Shown here: positions 1 through 8,455 of the stretch, one piece after another | Numbering within the stretch: the first letter of the stretch is position 1 | Layout: each line of letters starts with the position of its first letter | Assembly (NCBI GenBank): GCA_945787295.1 | Contig: CALZHQ010000052.1 | Coordinates: 1 to 40,258, forward strand | Source: an uncultured Desulfuromonadales bacterium | GTDB lineage: Bacteria; Desulfobacterota; Desulfuromonadia; Desulfuromonadales; Geopsychrobacteraceae | Direction: 5' to 3' | Length of the DNA: 40,258 bases | The notes under the pieces: model-generated | Databases searched by the model: none | Seen by the model: only the letters and a program-made list of their open reading frames with translations | What the model was told of the DNA's origin: nothing | Program-made: the position numbers and the translations under genes

Positions 1-514
1 GCATCCGCTGGGCCACCTGTTGCCGCAGGCGCAGATTGCCCGGCGGCAGATCGTAGGAAACCGACTGGGTTGCGTAGCGGCGGGTCTCGCGGGTCAGCAT
101 CCGGTTCAGCTTTTCCACCGGCAGCAGCTCCGGGTTGGGGATGGCGATCCCCAGCTGCAGCAGTTGCGGCTTGAGCAGGTCGCTCATCACCTGCTGGTAG
201 ACATTACCCAGACTGACTTCGGTCGGATTCAGCGCCGGACCATCCACCACCGGTTCGGCCGGCAGTTCCGGCAAGCGGGCGCGGACATAATATCCGGACT
301 GGGGACGGGCCTCGAGCAGACGCCGGTCCTCAAGCTGGCTGTAGGCTTCCTTGACGGTGTTGATGCTGACCTGCATCTGCTTGCTCAAATTGCGGATCGA
401 GGGGACCCGGTCGCCGGGGCGCAGCGTGCCCTGCTCGATCAGGAAGCTGATCCGCCCGGCCACTTCTTCGTAAAGCGGCAATTTCCCCGTTTGGCGTAAA
501 CTGCTATCGAGCAT
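1..514 (-). CDS. MocR-family (GntR HTH + aminotransferase fold) transcriptional regulator, 5' part only
   Basis: About 171 residues are visible; the gene runs off the left edge of the window, so its C-terminal part is missing. The N-terminus (roughly residues 10-75) is a GntR winged helix: PLYEEVAGRI, then LRPGDRVPSIRNLSKQM and a recognition helix with SINTVKEAYSQLE. After a linker the start of a class I aminotransferase fold appears (YDLPPGNLRLRQQVAQRM, matching the usual 'G...LR..IA.R' stretch). This combination defines MocR-type regulators, which use PLP as a ligand and often repress or activate a divergent gene. The ATG at 512-514 has a good ribosome site (GGGGAGG) eight bases upstream. 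It is divergent from the DUF2917 gene at 755, and a palindrome at 660-672 lies between them. The family call is firm; the ligand and target are not known. Confidence 0.88.
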   Translation of the reverse strand, partial: MLDSSLRQTGKLPLYEEVAGRISFLIEQGTLRPGDRVPSIRNLSKQMQVSINTVKEAYSQLEDRRLLEARPQSGYYVRARLPELPAEPVVDGPALNPTEVSLGNVYQQVMSDLLKPQLLQLGIAIPNPELLPVEKLNRMLTRETRRYATQSVSYDLPPGNLRLRQQVAQRM

Positions 515-659
515 CGCGTCCTCCCCTGCAACCTGCAGATAAATCGGTTGCCCCATCTAAAGCTACATAGCTTAGAAAGCAGTCTTAGCACTTTGCAATC
601 CGGGCAACCAGACACAGTTAGCTGCTTCATTGACGGCTACAGTTTAAAAACAGTCTATC

Positions 660-672
660 TGTGACGGTCACA
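660..672. promoter_or_regulatory. Perfect 6-bp inverted repeat TGTGAC-G-GTCACA in the divergent intergenic region
   Basis: Seen directly: TGTGACGGTCACA, two 6-bp arms around one central base, about 145 bp before the MocR start and 82 bp before the DUF2917 start. A palindrome in a divergent regulator/target spacer is a plausible operator. The half-site TGTGA resembles CRP/FNR half-sites, but the 1-bp spacer is too short for the usual TGTGA-N6-TCACA. MocR proteins often use direct repeats, so the binder is uncertain. Confidence 0.4.
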
Positions 673-754
673 ATAGTAAAGACCTGTATCTTGCGAGGAA
701 ATATTGGATCGGCTGTAATAGGGACAACCTGAAGAACAGCCCAAGGAGACGCTG

Positions 755-1021
755 ATGGAAATCTTACTGCACAGAAATGAATTGCTCGACCTCGGCGACA
801 ACCTTTACGGAGTCCGGATCATCTGCCAAGCTGGCCGCTGCTGGCTGACCCAGGCCGGCGACAACCGTGACCATATCCTGCGTTCCGGACAGGGTTTTAG
901 CGTCAAAATGCGCGGCCAACTGGTGGTCACCGCCACCGAAGACTGCCGCTTGATGCTGGCCAGCGAACCGGCCAGCGTGAAACTGAATAGCCCTTGGCGG
1001 CAACTCAGCCGCAACAGCTGA
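755..1021 (+). CDS. DUF2917-family small protein
   Basis: An 88-residue protein without signal peptide or membrane segment. The central part (VRIICQAGRCWLTQAGDNRDHILRSG, then GQGFSV and GQLVVTA) matches the short beta-rich DUF2917 fold, in which a Trp-Leu-Thr motif follows a Gly and is followed by 'D..L..G'. It resembles a small cupin-like barrel. The ATG is preceded by AAGGAGACGCTG, a strong ribosome site. DUF2917 genes often sit beside MocR/GntR regulators, and here one is divergent, so it is probably the regulator's target. The YyaL-like gene follows 40 bp later on the same strand and may be cotranscribed. No biochemical function is known to me. Confidence 0.72.
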   Translation: MEILLHRNELLDLGDNLYGVRIICQAGRCWLTQAGDNRDHILRSGQGFSVKMRGQLVVTATEDCRLMLASEPASVKLNSPWRQLSRNS

Positions 1022-1061
1022 CCAAATAGGTTACAATTGAGGCTCTGAAAAAGGAGTCTCA

Positions 1062-3239
1062 ATGCCGTTATTTTCCATGCCACAATTCAGCCCCCGGTTG
1101 ACCCTGCTGCTGGCTCTGCTGCTGAACCCGTCTCTCGCCACAGCGGAACAAGCAAACCGGTTGCAGTACGAGCAAAGCCCCTACCTGCAGCAGCACGCGC
1201 ACAACCCGGTCGACTGGTTCCCCTGGGGCGAAGAAGCGTTTGCCAAAGCCCGCAAAGAGGAAAAACTGATCTTCCTGTCGATCGGCTATTCTACTTGCCA
1301 CTGGTGCCATGTCATGGAAGCGGAGAGTTTTGCCGACCGGGAGGTCGCTGCGCTGCTCAACCGGGACTATGTCGCCATCAAGGTCGATCGCGAAGAACGG
1401 CCCGATATCGATCAATTCTACATGCAGGTCTGCACGGAAATGACCGGCAGCGGCGGCTGGCCGTTAACGATCATCATGACCGCTGACAAAATCCCGATTT
1501 TCGCCGGCACCTTCTTTCCAAAACCGCGCCGCCACAATCGTCCCGGAATGCTCGACCTGCTGCCGCAAGTGGTCAACCTCTGGCGGGACAACCCGGAATA
1601 CCTGCAGAACAACGCCCGCCGGGTGCTCGCTCAGCTACAGAAAAAACAGTCCACGCCGGATCGTTCCAAACAGCTCGACACAACCCATATCAAGCAGACG
1701 GTTGCAGAACTTAGCCGCAGTTTCGACACAAAAAAGGGTGGCTTTGGCCAGGCACCGAAATTCCCCCGGCCCCATCTGCTCAGTTTTCTGTTGCAGCACC
1801 ATTACCGCAACAAAGATCCTAAAGTTTTGCAGATGGTGGAAAAAACCCTGCAGGCGATGCGTCTTGGCGGGATCTACGATCAACTCGGCTTCGGCTTTCA
1901 CCGCTATTCAACCGATGCCGATTGGCTGGTGCCGCATTTTGAGAAGATGCTCTACGACCAGGCCGGCTTGGCGCGAGCTTACCTGGAAGCGTTTCAGCTG
2001 ACCGGGAAAAGTCATTACGCCGATACGGCACGGGAGATCTTCGCATACCTGCAGCAGAAACTGCGTCACTCGAGCGGTGGTTTCTACACAGCTGAGGATG
2101 CCGACAGCGAAGGGGTCGAAGGCAAGTTCTATCTCTGGCAAAGCAAGCAGATCGATGCGCTGCTCGGGCCGGTACGGGCGAAACGCTTCAAGCAGATTTT
2201 CAATGTCGATCCGTTCGGCAATTTTGCCGCCCATATTCCTGATGAACTACCTGGAACAAACATTCTGCACCTGCAGAAGCCCCTATCCGTCTGGGCCGCC
2301 GAGCTGAAAATACCGCTTGCTACGCTGCGCTCTCAAGTAGAGGAGGATCGGCAAAAGCTGCTGGTCGCGCGTGAGCAGAGGGTTCATCCGTTTCGCGATG
2401 ACAAGATCCTCAGCGGCTGGAACGGTTTGACCATCTCAGCCCTGGCCCTGGGAGCCAGAGCATTGCAAGAACCGGAGTTGCTGCAACAGGCCGAATCAGC
2501 AGCCCGCTTCATCGAACAGCGACTGCAAACAGAAGATGGGCACCTGCTGCGACGCTGGCGAAACGGTAAAGCGGAGATCGCCGCCTTTGCCAGCGATTAT
2601 GCGTTTGTCGCCCGCGGCCTGCTCGATCTTTACCGCAGCAGCTATAAAGCACACTATCTACAAAATGCGATCATTCTGGGAGAAATTTTACGCCAGGAGT
2701 TCAGCGACAAGGACGGGCAGCTGTTTGAAACGCCGGCAGTCAATGAACTGCCGCTCCGAACCCGGGAACTTTATGATGGCGCCTTGCCATCTGCCGGCTC
2801 GGTGGCCCTGGAACTTTACGCTCGGCTCTACCTGTTGACCGGCGACAAGAACTGGAGCCGCTATGCTGAAGAGTTGCTGCAGGCCTCTGCGGCGCAAGTT
2901 ATCCGCTATCCAGCTGGCTACACTCAATTTTTGACCGCTGCAAGCCTGCTAATTGAACCAACCCGTGAACTGGTGATTGTCGGCGATCCTGAGAAGGCAG
3001 ATACAAAAGCCTTGCTGGCGACGCTCCAGACAAGCTATCGCCCGGACATCAGCATTTTGCTCCGCTCACCGGAAGACTCTAACCTCATTGACCAACTGGC
3101 ACCCTACAGCGCCGAAATGTTGCAGCTTGACAAGCGGGCAACCGCTTACCTGTGTCAGAATTTTGCTTGTCAGCGACCACAAACAGACCCCAACGCGCTG
3201 CAGAAGCTGCTCCTGCAGACCGACGTAAGAAACAACTGA
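1062..3239 (+). CDS. Exported YyaL/DUF255-type thioredoxin-domain protein (SPATA20 family)
   Basis: A 725-residue protein. After a hydrophobic signal-like N-terminus ([16 protein letters not shown], cleavage likely near residue 28) comes the N-terminal thioredoxin-like domain with the family signature NPVDWFPWG and the redox motif STCHWCHVM (Cys79 and Cys82). The rest, about residues 190-720, is the (alpha/alpha)6 barrel typical of the family, with KILSGWNGL and related motifs similar to N-acylglucosamine-2-epimerase/cellobiose-epimerase folds. Members are usually about 600-700 residues and cytoplasmic, so a signal peptide is notable. AAGGAG lies just before the ATG at 1062; an in-frame Met at residue 6 is a less likely start. 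The substrate is unknown in the family. It ends at a hairpin shared with the convergent small gene. Confidence 0.85.
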   Translation: MPLFSMPQFSPRLTLLLALLLNPSLATAEQANRLQYEQSPYLQQHAHNPVDWFPWGEEAFAKARKEEKLIFLSIGYSTCHWCHVMEAESFADREVAALLNRDYVAIKVDREERPDIDQFYMQVCTEMTGSGGWPLTIIMTADKIPIFAGTFFPKPRRHNRPGMLDLLPQVVNLWRDNPEYLQNNARRVLAQLQKKQSTPDRSKQLDTTHIKQTVAELSRSFDTKKGGFGQAPKFPRPHLLSFLLQHHYRNKDPKVLQMVEKTLQAMRLGGIYDQLGFGFHRYSTDADWLVPHFEKMLYDQAGLARAYLEAFQLTGKSHYADTAREIFAYLQQKLRHSSGGFYTAEDADSEGVEGKFYLWQSKQIDALLGPVRAKRFKQIFNVDPFGNFAAHIPDELPGTNILHLQKPLSVWAAELKIPLATLRSQVEEDRQKLLVAREQRVHPFRDDKILSGWNGLTISALALGARALQEPELLQQAESAARFIEQRLQTEDGHLLRRWRNGKAEIAAFASDYAFVARGLLDLYRSSYKAHYLQNAIILGEILRQEFSDKDGQLFETPAVNELPLRTRELYDGALPSAGSVALELYARLYLLTGDKNWSRYAEELLQASAAQVIRYPAGYTQFLTAASLLIEPTRELVIVGDPEKADTKALLATLQTSYRPDISILLRSPEDSNLIDQLAPYSAEMLQLDKRATAYLCQNFACQRPQTDPNALQKLLLQTDVRNN

Positions 3240-3252
3240 TCCGGCAACGAAA

Positions 3253-3278
3253 ACCGGGCTAGCAACTGCCAGCCCGGT
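3253..3278. terminator. Bidirectional hairpin between two convergent genes
   Basis: Arms ACCGGGCT and AGCCCGGT (8 bp, perfect) around a 10-base loop. It lies 13 bases after the YyaL-like stop and 13 bases after the stop of the convergent small gene. On the minus strand the stem is followed by TTTTCGTT, a usable U-tract; on the plus strand the tract is weak (CATTTAG). It most likely terminates mainly the minus-strand gene. Confidence 0.65.
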
Positions 3279-3291
3279 CATTTAGCCCAAC

Positions 3292-3540
3292 TTAATCGAG
3301 GTGGCTATCAAATTCGTGCGGGTGTTTGAGCACTTCATCATAGTTGACTTTGAAACCGTGGGTCATCTCGGTACAGACGTCGATATCCCAGCGTTCGCAG
3401 TGCTTATCAACCTCAACCTCTAATTTATCCGTCTCAAAGCCGATCACCCGGCCCTTCATATGGTTGAGCTGATTTTCCACCCAGATCATGTTGCCATCTT
3501 CAAACAACTGCCGCATACCCTGTAGATCGGTCCTGTTCAT
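3292..3540 (-). CDS. Small conserved-looking protein of unknown function
   Basis: An 82-residue protein without membrane segment or signal peptide. It starts MNRTDLQGMRQLFEDGNMI, continues with WVENQLNHMKGRVIGF and an acidic middle, and ends with HEFDSHLD. The ATG at 3538-3540 is preceded by AAAGGGG at good spacing; a longer in-frame version with an upstream GTG/ATG lacks a ribosome site. The beta-strand-rich middle (GRVIGFETDKLEVEVD) looks like a small barrel fold. I do not recognise the family. It is monocistronic, convergent with the YyaL-like gene and divergent from the thiamine-binding operon. Confidence 0.65.
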   Translation of the reverse strand: MNRTDLQGMRQLFEDGNMIWVENQLNHMKGRVIGFETDKLEVEVDKHCERWDIDVCTEMTHGFKVNYDEVLKHPHEFDSHLD

Positions 3541-3683
3541 GACGTTCCCCTTTCTGCGGAAAACGGCTTCAGGCCCGGAGGTGGGACAAGAGACAGAACC
3601 TGATGCTCGAACCCGCACCACTACTCTTTCACACTTTCATTATACTGCGAATCGCTCGCCAGGATATACCCCCGGCGGATAAA

Positions 3684-3713
3684 TTGGCAGACCTGCAAAC
3701 AACCGGTTATACT
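3684..3713 (+). promoter_or_regulatory. Sigma-70-type promoter for the MTH1187-methyltransferase pair
   Basis: TTGGCA (3684-3689), an 18-bp spacer, and TATACT (3708-3713): five of six consensus bases in each box. The expected start is near 3720, giving a leader of about 28 bases before the ATG at 3748. No TPP riboswitch motif (CTGAGA core) is present in the leader despite the thiamine-binding product. Confidence 0.6.
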
Positions 3714-3747
3714 TTATCCAAAATATTCATATATCAAGGAGTATCCC

Positions 3748-4059
3748 ATGAAGGTGATCGTCGATTTATGTGTAGTGCCGTTGGGGGTTGGAGTTTCGGT
3801 GTCCAAATATGTTGCCCTCTGCCAGCAGGTGCTGGAGGCGGCCGGGCTGAAAATCCGTATGCATGCCTACGGCACCAACATTGAAGGCGGGTATGACCAG
3901 GTGTTTGCCGCCATCAAGGCCTGCCACGAGAAGATTCATGCCGAAGGCGCGCCGCGGATCAGCACCACCATCAAACTGGGGACCCGGGTCGACCGGGAGC
4001 AGACGATGGAAGACAAACTGCGCAGCGTGGCGGAGAAGCTTAACGGACAAAAAGCTTAA
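3748..4059 (+). CDS. MTH1187/YkoF-type thiamine-binding protein
   Basis: A 103-residue protein matching the MTH1187 (DUF77) family: start MKVIVDLCVVPLGVG with the motif SVSKYVALCQQVLEAAGL, then MHAYGTNIEGGYDQVFAAIK and a C-terminal 'PRISTTIKLGTRVDR' strand. These are small ferredoxin-like proteins that bind thiamine or a related compound and form tetramers; the physiological role is not settled. The length is normal. AAGGAG lies just ahead of the ATG. The methyltransferase starts 15 bp after its stop, so the two are an operon under the promoter at 3684-3713. Confidence 0.88.
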   Translation: MKVIVDLCVVPLGVGVSVSKYVALCQQVLEAAGLKIRMHAYGTNIEGGYDQVFAAIKACHEKIHAEGAPRISTTIKLGTRVDREQTMEDKLRSVAEKLNGQKA

Positions 4060-4074
4060 CACAGGGGGTCATAG

Positions 4075-5070
4075 ATGGTCAGTCACTGGGATCCACCACG
4101 GTTACTGGAAACATCCGGAAGTTACTGGCAGGGGAGCGCGTTACAGGCCGCCATCAGGCTCGATATTTTTACTTATCTCAGCGATGCTTCGCTGTCAGCG
4201 GAAGCGCTGGCCGCCCTGCTCAAATGTGACGAACGGGCCTTGAATATGCTGCTCCGGGCCCTGGCGGCGATGGATCTGCTGGTCAAAGACAAGGTCGGCT
4301 ACCGCTGCCCGGAACCGATCTGCTACTGGCTGGATGCCAACTCAAATCAGTACCTCGGCCATATTATCCGCCATCAACACCATCTGGTCGAATCCTGGAG
4401 CCAGCTGGACCAGGCCGTCAGGAACGGCCAACCACAGCGGGAACGGTCTTCCTTCAGTGAAGATGAATGGCGGCGTGACTTCCTGCTTGGAATGCATAAT
4501 CTTTCCAGCATGCTCGCCCCGCAACTGGTGCCGCTGATGCCGGTCGGTAATCCACGAAAACTGCTCGATGTCGGTGGTGGGCCGGGAACCTGGTCGGTGC
4601 ATTTCTGCCAGCAGCACCCCCTGTTGCAGGCTACCGTTTTCGACCTGCCGGAAAGCAGGTCGATCTTCAGTCAGAACATCAACAAAATCGGCATGAGCGA
4701 TCGGATCAGTTTTGTCGGCGGCAATTTCCTCGAAGATCCGCTCGGCAGCGATTTCGACCTGGTCTGGCTGTCACATGTGTTGCATGCTGAAGGACCGCAG
4801 CAGGCTGCGCAGCTGGTCGCTGATGCCGCAGCAGCCACCGCTGCCGGCGGCATCCTGTTGATTCACGAATTTATCCTCAACGATCATGCTCCAGGCCCGA
4901 TCTATCCGGCGCTGTTTGCGCTGAACATGCTGCTCGGCACCGAAAAAGGGCAGGCCTACAGTGAACAGGAAATCCGTGACATGTGCCTGAATGCCGGGCT
5001 GGTCAATGTCACGCGGCTGCCGGTTCCGGCAACGATGAAGAGTGGCGTGATCTACGCCGAGAAACCCTGA
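4075..5070 (+). CDS. Class I SAM-dependent O-methyltransferase (Methyltransf_2 / HIOMT-like)
   Basis: A 331-residue protein. The N-terminal part (residues about 10-100) is the winged-helix dimerisation domain of the family (ALQAAIRLDIFTYLSD, then ALAALLKCDERALNMLLRAL and a 'VKDKVGYRCPE' wing). The C-terminal Rossmann domain has the SAM motif LLDVGGGPGTW (around 165-173), then the acidic end of strand 2 in VFDLPE, and WLSHVLHAEG in the position of the post-motif loop. The related catalytic His/Glu pair of plant-type O-methyltransferases cannot be assigned with confidence. It follows the thiamine-binding gene by 15 bp and is convergent with the diguanylate cyclase gene (12-bp gap). The substrate is unknown. 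Confidence 0.82.
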   Translation: MVSHWDPPRLLETSGSYWQGSALQAAIRLDIFTYLSDASLSAEALAALLKCDERALNMLLRALAAMDLLVKDKVGYRCPEPICYWLDANSNQYLGHIIRHQHHLVESWSQLDQAVRNGQPQRERSSFSEDEWRRDFLLGMHNLSSMLAPQLVPLMPVGNPRKLLDVGGGPGTWSVHFCQQHPLLQATVFDLPESRSIFSQNINKIGMSDRISFVGGNFLEDPLGSDFDLVWLSHVLHAEGPQQAAQLVADAAAATAAGGILLIHEFILNDHAPGPIYPALFALNMLLGTEKGQAYSEQEIRDMCLNAGLVNVTRLPVPATMKSGVIYAEKP

Positions 5071-5082
5071 GCAGAAGAATGC

Positions 5083-7323
5083 TCATTCGAAGTTTAGGTG
5101 GCCCTGGGGTGCAGAAGCGAACTGATAGTTCGCCTTGCCTTTTCCTTTGGCCTTGTACATCGCCTGATCGGCAGATCTCATCAGCTCCTGACTGTTGATC
5201 CCGTCTTCAGGGAAAATACTGATACCGATACTGGCGCTGAGCTTCTGGCTATAATCATCTTGACTCAGTTCATGAATCAGGACATTGCAGATCCGTTCTG
5301 CCATCGCCTCGACCATCGGGATCGATTCGATCTCATCAAGCAATACCAGAAACTCATCTCCACCCAGTCGAGCAACCGTGTCAGCCTCTCGCACACAGTT
5401 GCGTAACCGGTTGGCGACATCGATCAACAGCAGATCACCGAAATCATGCCCCAGATTATCGTTCACATCCTTGAAATGATCCAGGTCGAGGAAGAACAGA
5501 GCCACCTGCCTGCGGCTCCGCCGGGCCTTGCTCAAAGCCTGCTTGAGCCGATCCTCGAACAGCAAACGATTCGGCAGATCGGTCAAGGTATCGTGATGAG
5601 CCAGGTGGTGCAGGCGTTTTTCATTTTCGCTGAGCAATTCTTCTATCTGATGCCGCTCGGTAATGTCCCGTGCCACCTCAATGACCGCGTACATATCGCC
5701 ATCGGCATTGTAGAGAGGCGAGGCGCTCAACTCAACGATCCGCAGCTTCTGTTCATAAAAATGGTTATGGATAACCGTAACGGTCTCACCGGTTTCCCGA
5801 ACCTGCTTAAGCGGGCAGGGATGATCTTCACCGTCACAGGGGACCGTCGAGGCATGGGAGACCTGATGGCAAGCCAAACGATCATTGGCTTCCAAATTGG
5901 CAGATAATTTTCCACGGGCCGCCTCGTTCATCTGCAGAACCTGATAATCGAAGCCGATGACCATCAACGGGTCGGAGACACCATCAATGACCGACTGCAG
6001 AAAATAGTTCCGCTCCTCGAGCTGCTGTTCAGCCTCTTTTCGCTGGCTGATATCACGGATAATTGAGCAGATCAGCGATCGGCCATCGATAACAATCGGA
6101 CTGCTCTGAATCTCGACATACCGCCGTTCACCATCAGCACGCTTGTGGACCAGCTCAAACTGCAGCAACTGCCGCGAGTTGATCTGCTTGACCATATCCT
6201 CAATTTCTTGACCGTTGAGCTCATTGAGGCACGAAACCGACATCCCCTGCATCTTCTCGCGTGGGTACCGGTAGAAATCGCAGGCGGCCGGATTGACATC
6301 GACAATCTCAATCGTCTGCGGATCGATCAACATCATGATCGCCTGGTTTTCTTCAAACAGCACCCGGTACTGCTGCTGCCGCTCGCGCAGCTCGACTTCA
6401 ACCGCCTGTCGCTCAATCAGTTCATCTTCCAGCTGACGGTTCTTTCCGGCAAGTTCCAGGGTTTTGATTCTGATCTGGCGGCGCGCCCAAAGGGTCATCA
6501 ACACCATCAAAGACAGAATGACTGCCAGCAGAGTCAGGACCACTTTGAGCCATGCAGGCAGGAACGCATCCGGGTGGGGAATCCCCAGCCACTTGTCGAT
6601 CAGTTGATAATAAATCGAGCCAGTGGTTCTCTTCCATTCGCCGACCAGCAGATCGAACTGGGTCTTTAATTCGGGATCACTCTGTTGCGAAAAAGCCGGT
6701 CGGACCTGGATCGCTTTAACCATAAGCGGGGTCGGCAACACGTTAAACTGTTGTTGCTTTTGAACGCCGAAAACCCGGCCAACCATGGCCAGATCAACAT
6801 CACCACGCGCTAACCGTTCAAAGGCCTCCTGGTAGCTGGTGACTTCGACAAACTCAACATCGAGGTCGAAATTTTCCGCAACCTGCCTGAGCCCTTGGTC
6901 ACCAAGGTAATAGACATCCTTTTCCAGAACGGCCAAGCGCGTTCCAGCAAGTTGCAGAATCGAATCGAAATTGTCACCGGAACGCTGATAGATCTGTCCC
7001 CAATTGGTCAGCAGCGTTTCAGCAACGAAACGATACTTTTCAGCCCGCGCCTCGGTGTAAGCGATCGCCGGCAACAGGTCGATGTCGCCACTGTCGAGCT
7101 GTTCGAGACACTGCTGCCAGGTGCAGGAAACAAATTCAAGCTGCCAGTTTTTTTCCTGGGCAACATGCTGCAGAATTTCAGGAAACAGGCCGTCAGTCTG
7201 ACCTTGCTCGTCGACAAAACAGAGGGGAGGGTTACTGTAGATTCCGACCCGGACTTCTGCCGCAATCAGTGGCAGCGGTAGGCAGAGCAGGAAAACAAGA
7301 ATGAGATGAAAAGTCCAGCGCAA
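5083..7323 (-). CDS. Membrane diguanylate cyclase: periplasmic solute-binding sensor, two PAS domains, GGDEF
   Basis: A 746-residue protein that makes c-di-GMP in response to an external ligand. Order: signal sequence (1-22); SBP_bac_3-type periplasmic domain (about 24-248, starting VRVGIYSNPPLCFVDEQG); one membrane helix (258-280); coiled linker; PAS 1 (about 320-430); PAS 2 (about 440-555); GGDEF domain (about 570-735). The catalytic motif GGDEF (654-658) is intact, and an RxxD inhibitory site (READ, 645-648) sits five residues before it, so product inhibition is expected. PAS 2 has an unusual Cys/His set: CHQVSH, then PCDGEDHPCPL. The start is TTG at 7321-7323, the only one giving a full signal peptide; GGGGG lies upstream. 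It is convergent with the methyltransferase. Confidence 0.92.
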   Translation of the reverse strand: MRWTFHLILVFLLCLPLPLIAAEVRVGIYSNPPLCFVDEQGQTDGLFPEILQHVAQEKNWQLEFVSCTWQQCLEQLDSGDIDLLPAIAYTEARAEKYRFVAETLLTNWGQIYQRSGDNFDSILQLAGTRLAVLEKDVYYLGDQGLRQVAENFDLDVEFVEVTSYQEAFERLARGDVDLAMVGRVFGVQKQQQFNVLPTPLMVKAIQVRPAFSQQSDPELKTQFDLLVGEWKRTTGSIYYQLIDKWLGIPHPDAFLPAWLKVVLTLLAVILSLMVLMTLWARRQIRIKTLELAGKNRQLEDELIERQAVEVELRERQQQYRVLFEENQAIMMLIDPQTIEIVDVNPAACDFYRYPREKMQGMSVSCLNELNGQEIEDMVKQINSRQLLQFELVHKRADGERRYVEIQSSPIVIDGRSLICSIIRDISQRKEAEQQLEERNYFLQSVIDGVSDPLMVIGFDYQVLQMNEAARGKLSANLEANDRLACHQVSHASTVPCDGEDHPCPLKQVRETGETVTVIHNHFYEQKLRIVELSASPLYNADGDMYAVIEVARDITERHQIEELLSENEKRLHHLAHHDTLTDLPNRLLFEDRLKQALSKARRSRRQVALFFLDLDHFKDVNDNLGHDFGDLLLIDVANRLRNCVREADTVARLGGDEFLVLLDEIESIPMVEAMAERICNVLIHELSQDDYSQKLSASIGISIFPEDGINSQELMRSADQAMYKAKGKGKANYQFASAPQGHLNFE

Positions 7324-7418
7324 CAGAGCCCCCGAAGTGATGGCACGAACATTTACATAAGCTAGATCTCAGTTGCCTCAAGGGCGGCTGATCATTATCA
7401 CGTAACTCGGCCTGAAAA

Positions 7419-8423
7419 TCAACGTCTGCGCTGCAAACTGGCCAGTTCATCCTTGAGCTTATGATAGCTCGTCAGCCGGGGCGCACTGAGGTCACCACGC
7501 TCGACCGCGGCCAAGACCGCACAGGCCGGTTCGCTCTTATGCGCGCAATCGCTGAAGCGGCAATTTGCCGCCAGATTTTCTATATCGGTGAAGGATTCGG
7601 CCAGATCCTCTTCTTCGCCCCAGAGGTGCAACTCGCGCATGCCGGGGTTGTCCATCAGGATGCCACCGTCCGGCATCAGGAACAGTTCCCGGTGTGTGGT
7701 GGTGTGACGCCCTTTACCTACCGCATCACTGACCTCACCGATCTTCTGCCGCTCCTCATCAAGCAGACCGTTGAGAATGGTCGATTTACCGACCCCGGAC
7801 GAGCCAAGCAGCGCCAGAGTCCGGCCTGGCCGCAGGTAGGAAAAGAGGAAATCGAGCTGCTGCTGATCGCGGGCCATGCAACAATGAACCGGGGTGCCGG
7901 CAGCGATCTCTTCAACCTGCTTCTGACAGGCCTGCGGATCATCGCAGAGGTCGGCCTTGTTCAGTAGCACCACCGCTTCGGCGCCACTGCTACCGACCAG
8001 TGTCAGGTAGCGTTCGATACGCCGCAGGTTGAAATCCCGATCAAGACCGCAGACGATCAACACCAGATCAACGTTGGCCGCAATGACCTGTTGTTCGATC
8101 CTTTCGCGCCCCTTCCCTTTGCGTCGGCCGGGCAGATTGCGGGCAAAAGAACTTTTCCGTTCCAGCAGGGCTTGAATCAGGCCGCGCTGGTCCGGTTGCG
8201 GCTCAACCACCACCCAGTCGCCAACCACCGGCAGATCGGCCCGCCCACCCGCCTTATGCCGCACCTTGCCGGCAAAACGAACGGTCAGCTCTCCTGCTGT
8301 GGTCCAGACCCGGAAGTAGTTCTTCTCCCCCCGAATCACCCGTGCTGGCAGGTAGCCACGCTCTTCCCAGGGAGTAAAATTATCAGCAAAAAAAGGGCTC
8401 CAGCCCCAGTCTTCAAGATTCAT
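7419..8423 (-). CDS. rsgA: RsgA, circularly permuted GTPase for small ribosomal subunit maturation
   Basis: A 334-residue protein with the family's three parts in order: an OB-fold (about 25-110, RVIRGEKNYFRVW), the permuted GTPase core, and a zinc finger. The G motifs appear in the permuted order G4 (NKAD, 155-158), G1 (GSSGVGKS, 207-214), G3 (DNPG, 258-261). The zinc site is Cys288, Cys293, His295 and Cys301 (NCRFSDCAHKSEPAC). RsgA helps the late assembly of the 30S subunit and releases RbfA. The length is normal. It starts 32 bp after the stop of the cyclic-nucleotide/iron-sulfur fusion gene and may be read with it; its own ribosome site is weak. Confidence 0.95.
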   Translation of the reverse strand: MNLEDWGWSPFFADNFTPWEERGYLPARVIRGEKNYFRVWTTAGELTVRFAGKVRHKAGGRADLPVVGDWVVVEPQPDQRGLIQALLERKSSFARNLPGRRKGKGRERIEQQVIAANVDLVLIVCGLDRDFNLRRIERYLTLVGSSGAEAVVLLNKADLCDDPQACQKQVEEIAAGTPVHCCMARDQQQLDFLFSYLRPGRTLALLGSSGVGKSTILNGLLDEERQKIGEVSDAVGKGRHTTTHRELFLMPDGGILMDNPGMRELHLWGEEEDLAESFTDIENLAANCRFSDCAHKSEPACAVLAAVERGDLSAPRLTSYHKLKDELASLQRRR

Positions 8424-8455
8424 AGCGGCAAGAGTAGCATGAATTCAATGGCCTG

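Noticed and set aside
660..672. CRP binding site
   Set aside because: The half-sites match TGTGA/TCACA, but the centre is far too short for CRP; kept only as an unassigned palindrome.
3541..3747. TPP riboswitch ahead of the thiamine-binding gene
   Set aside because: The conserved CTGAGA and GGATAATGCC-type cores are absent from the leader, which is only about 28 bases from the predicted start.
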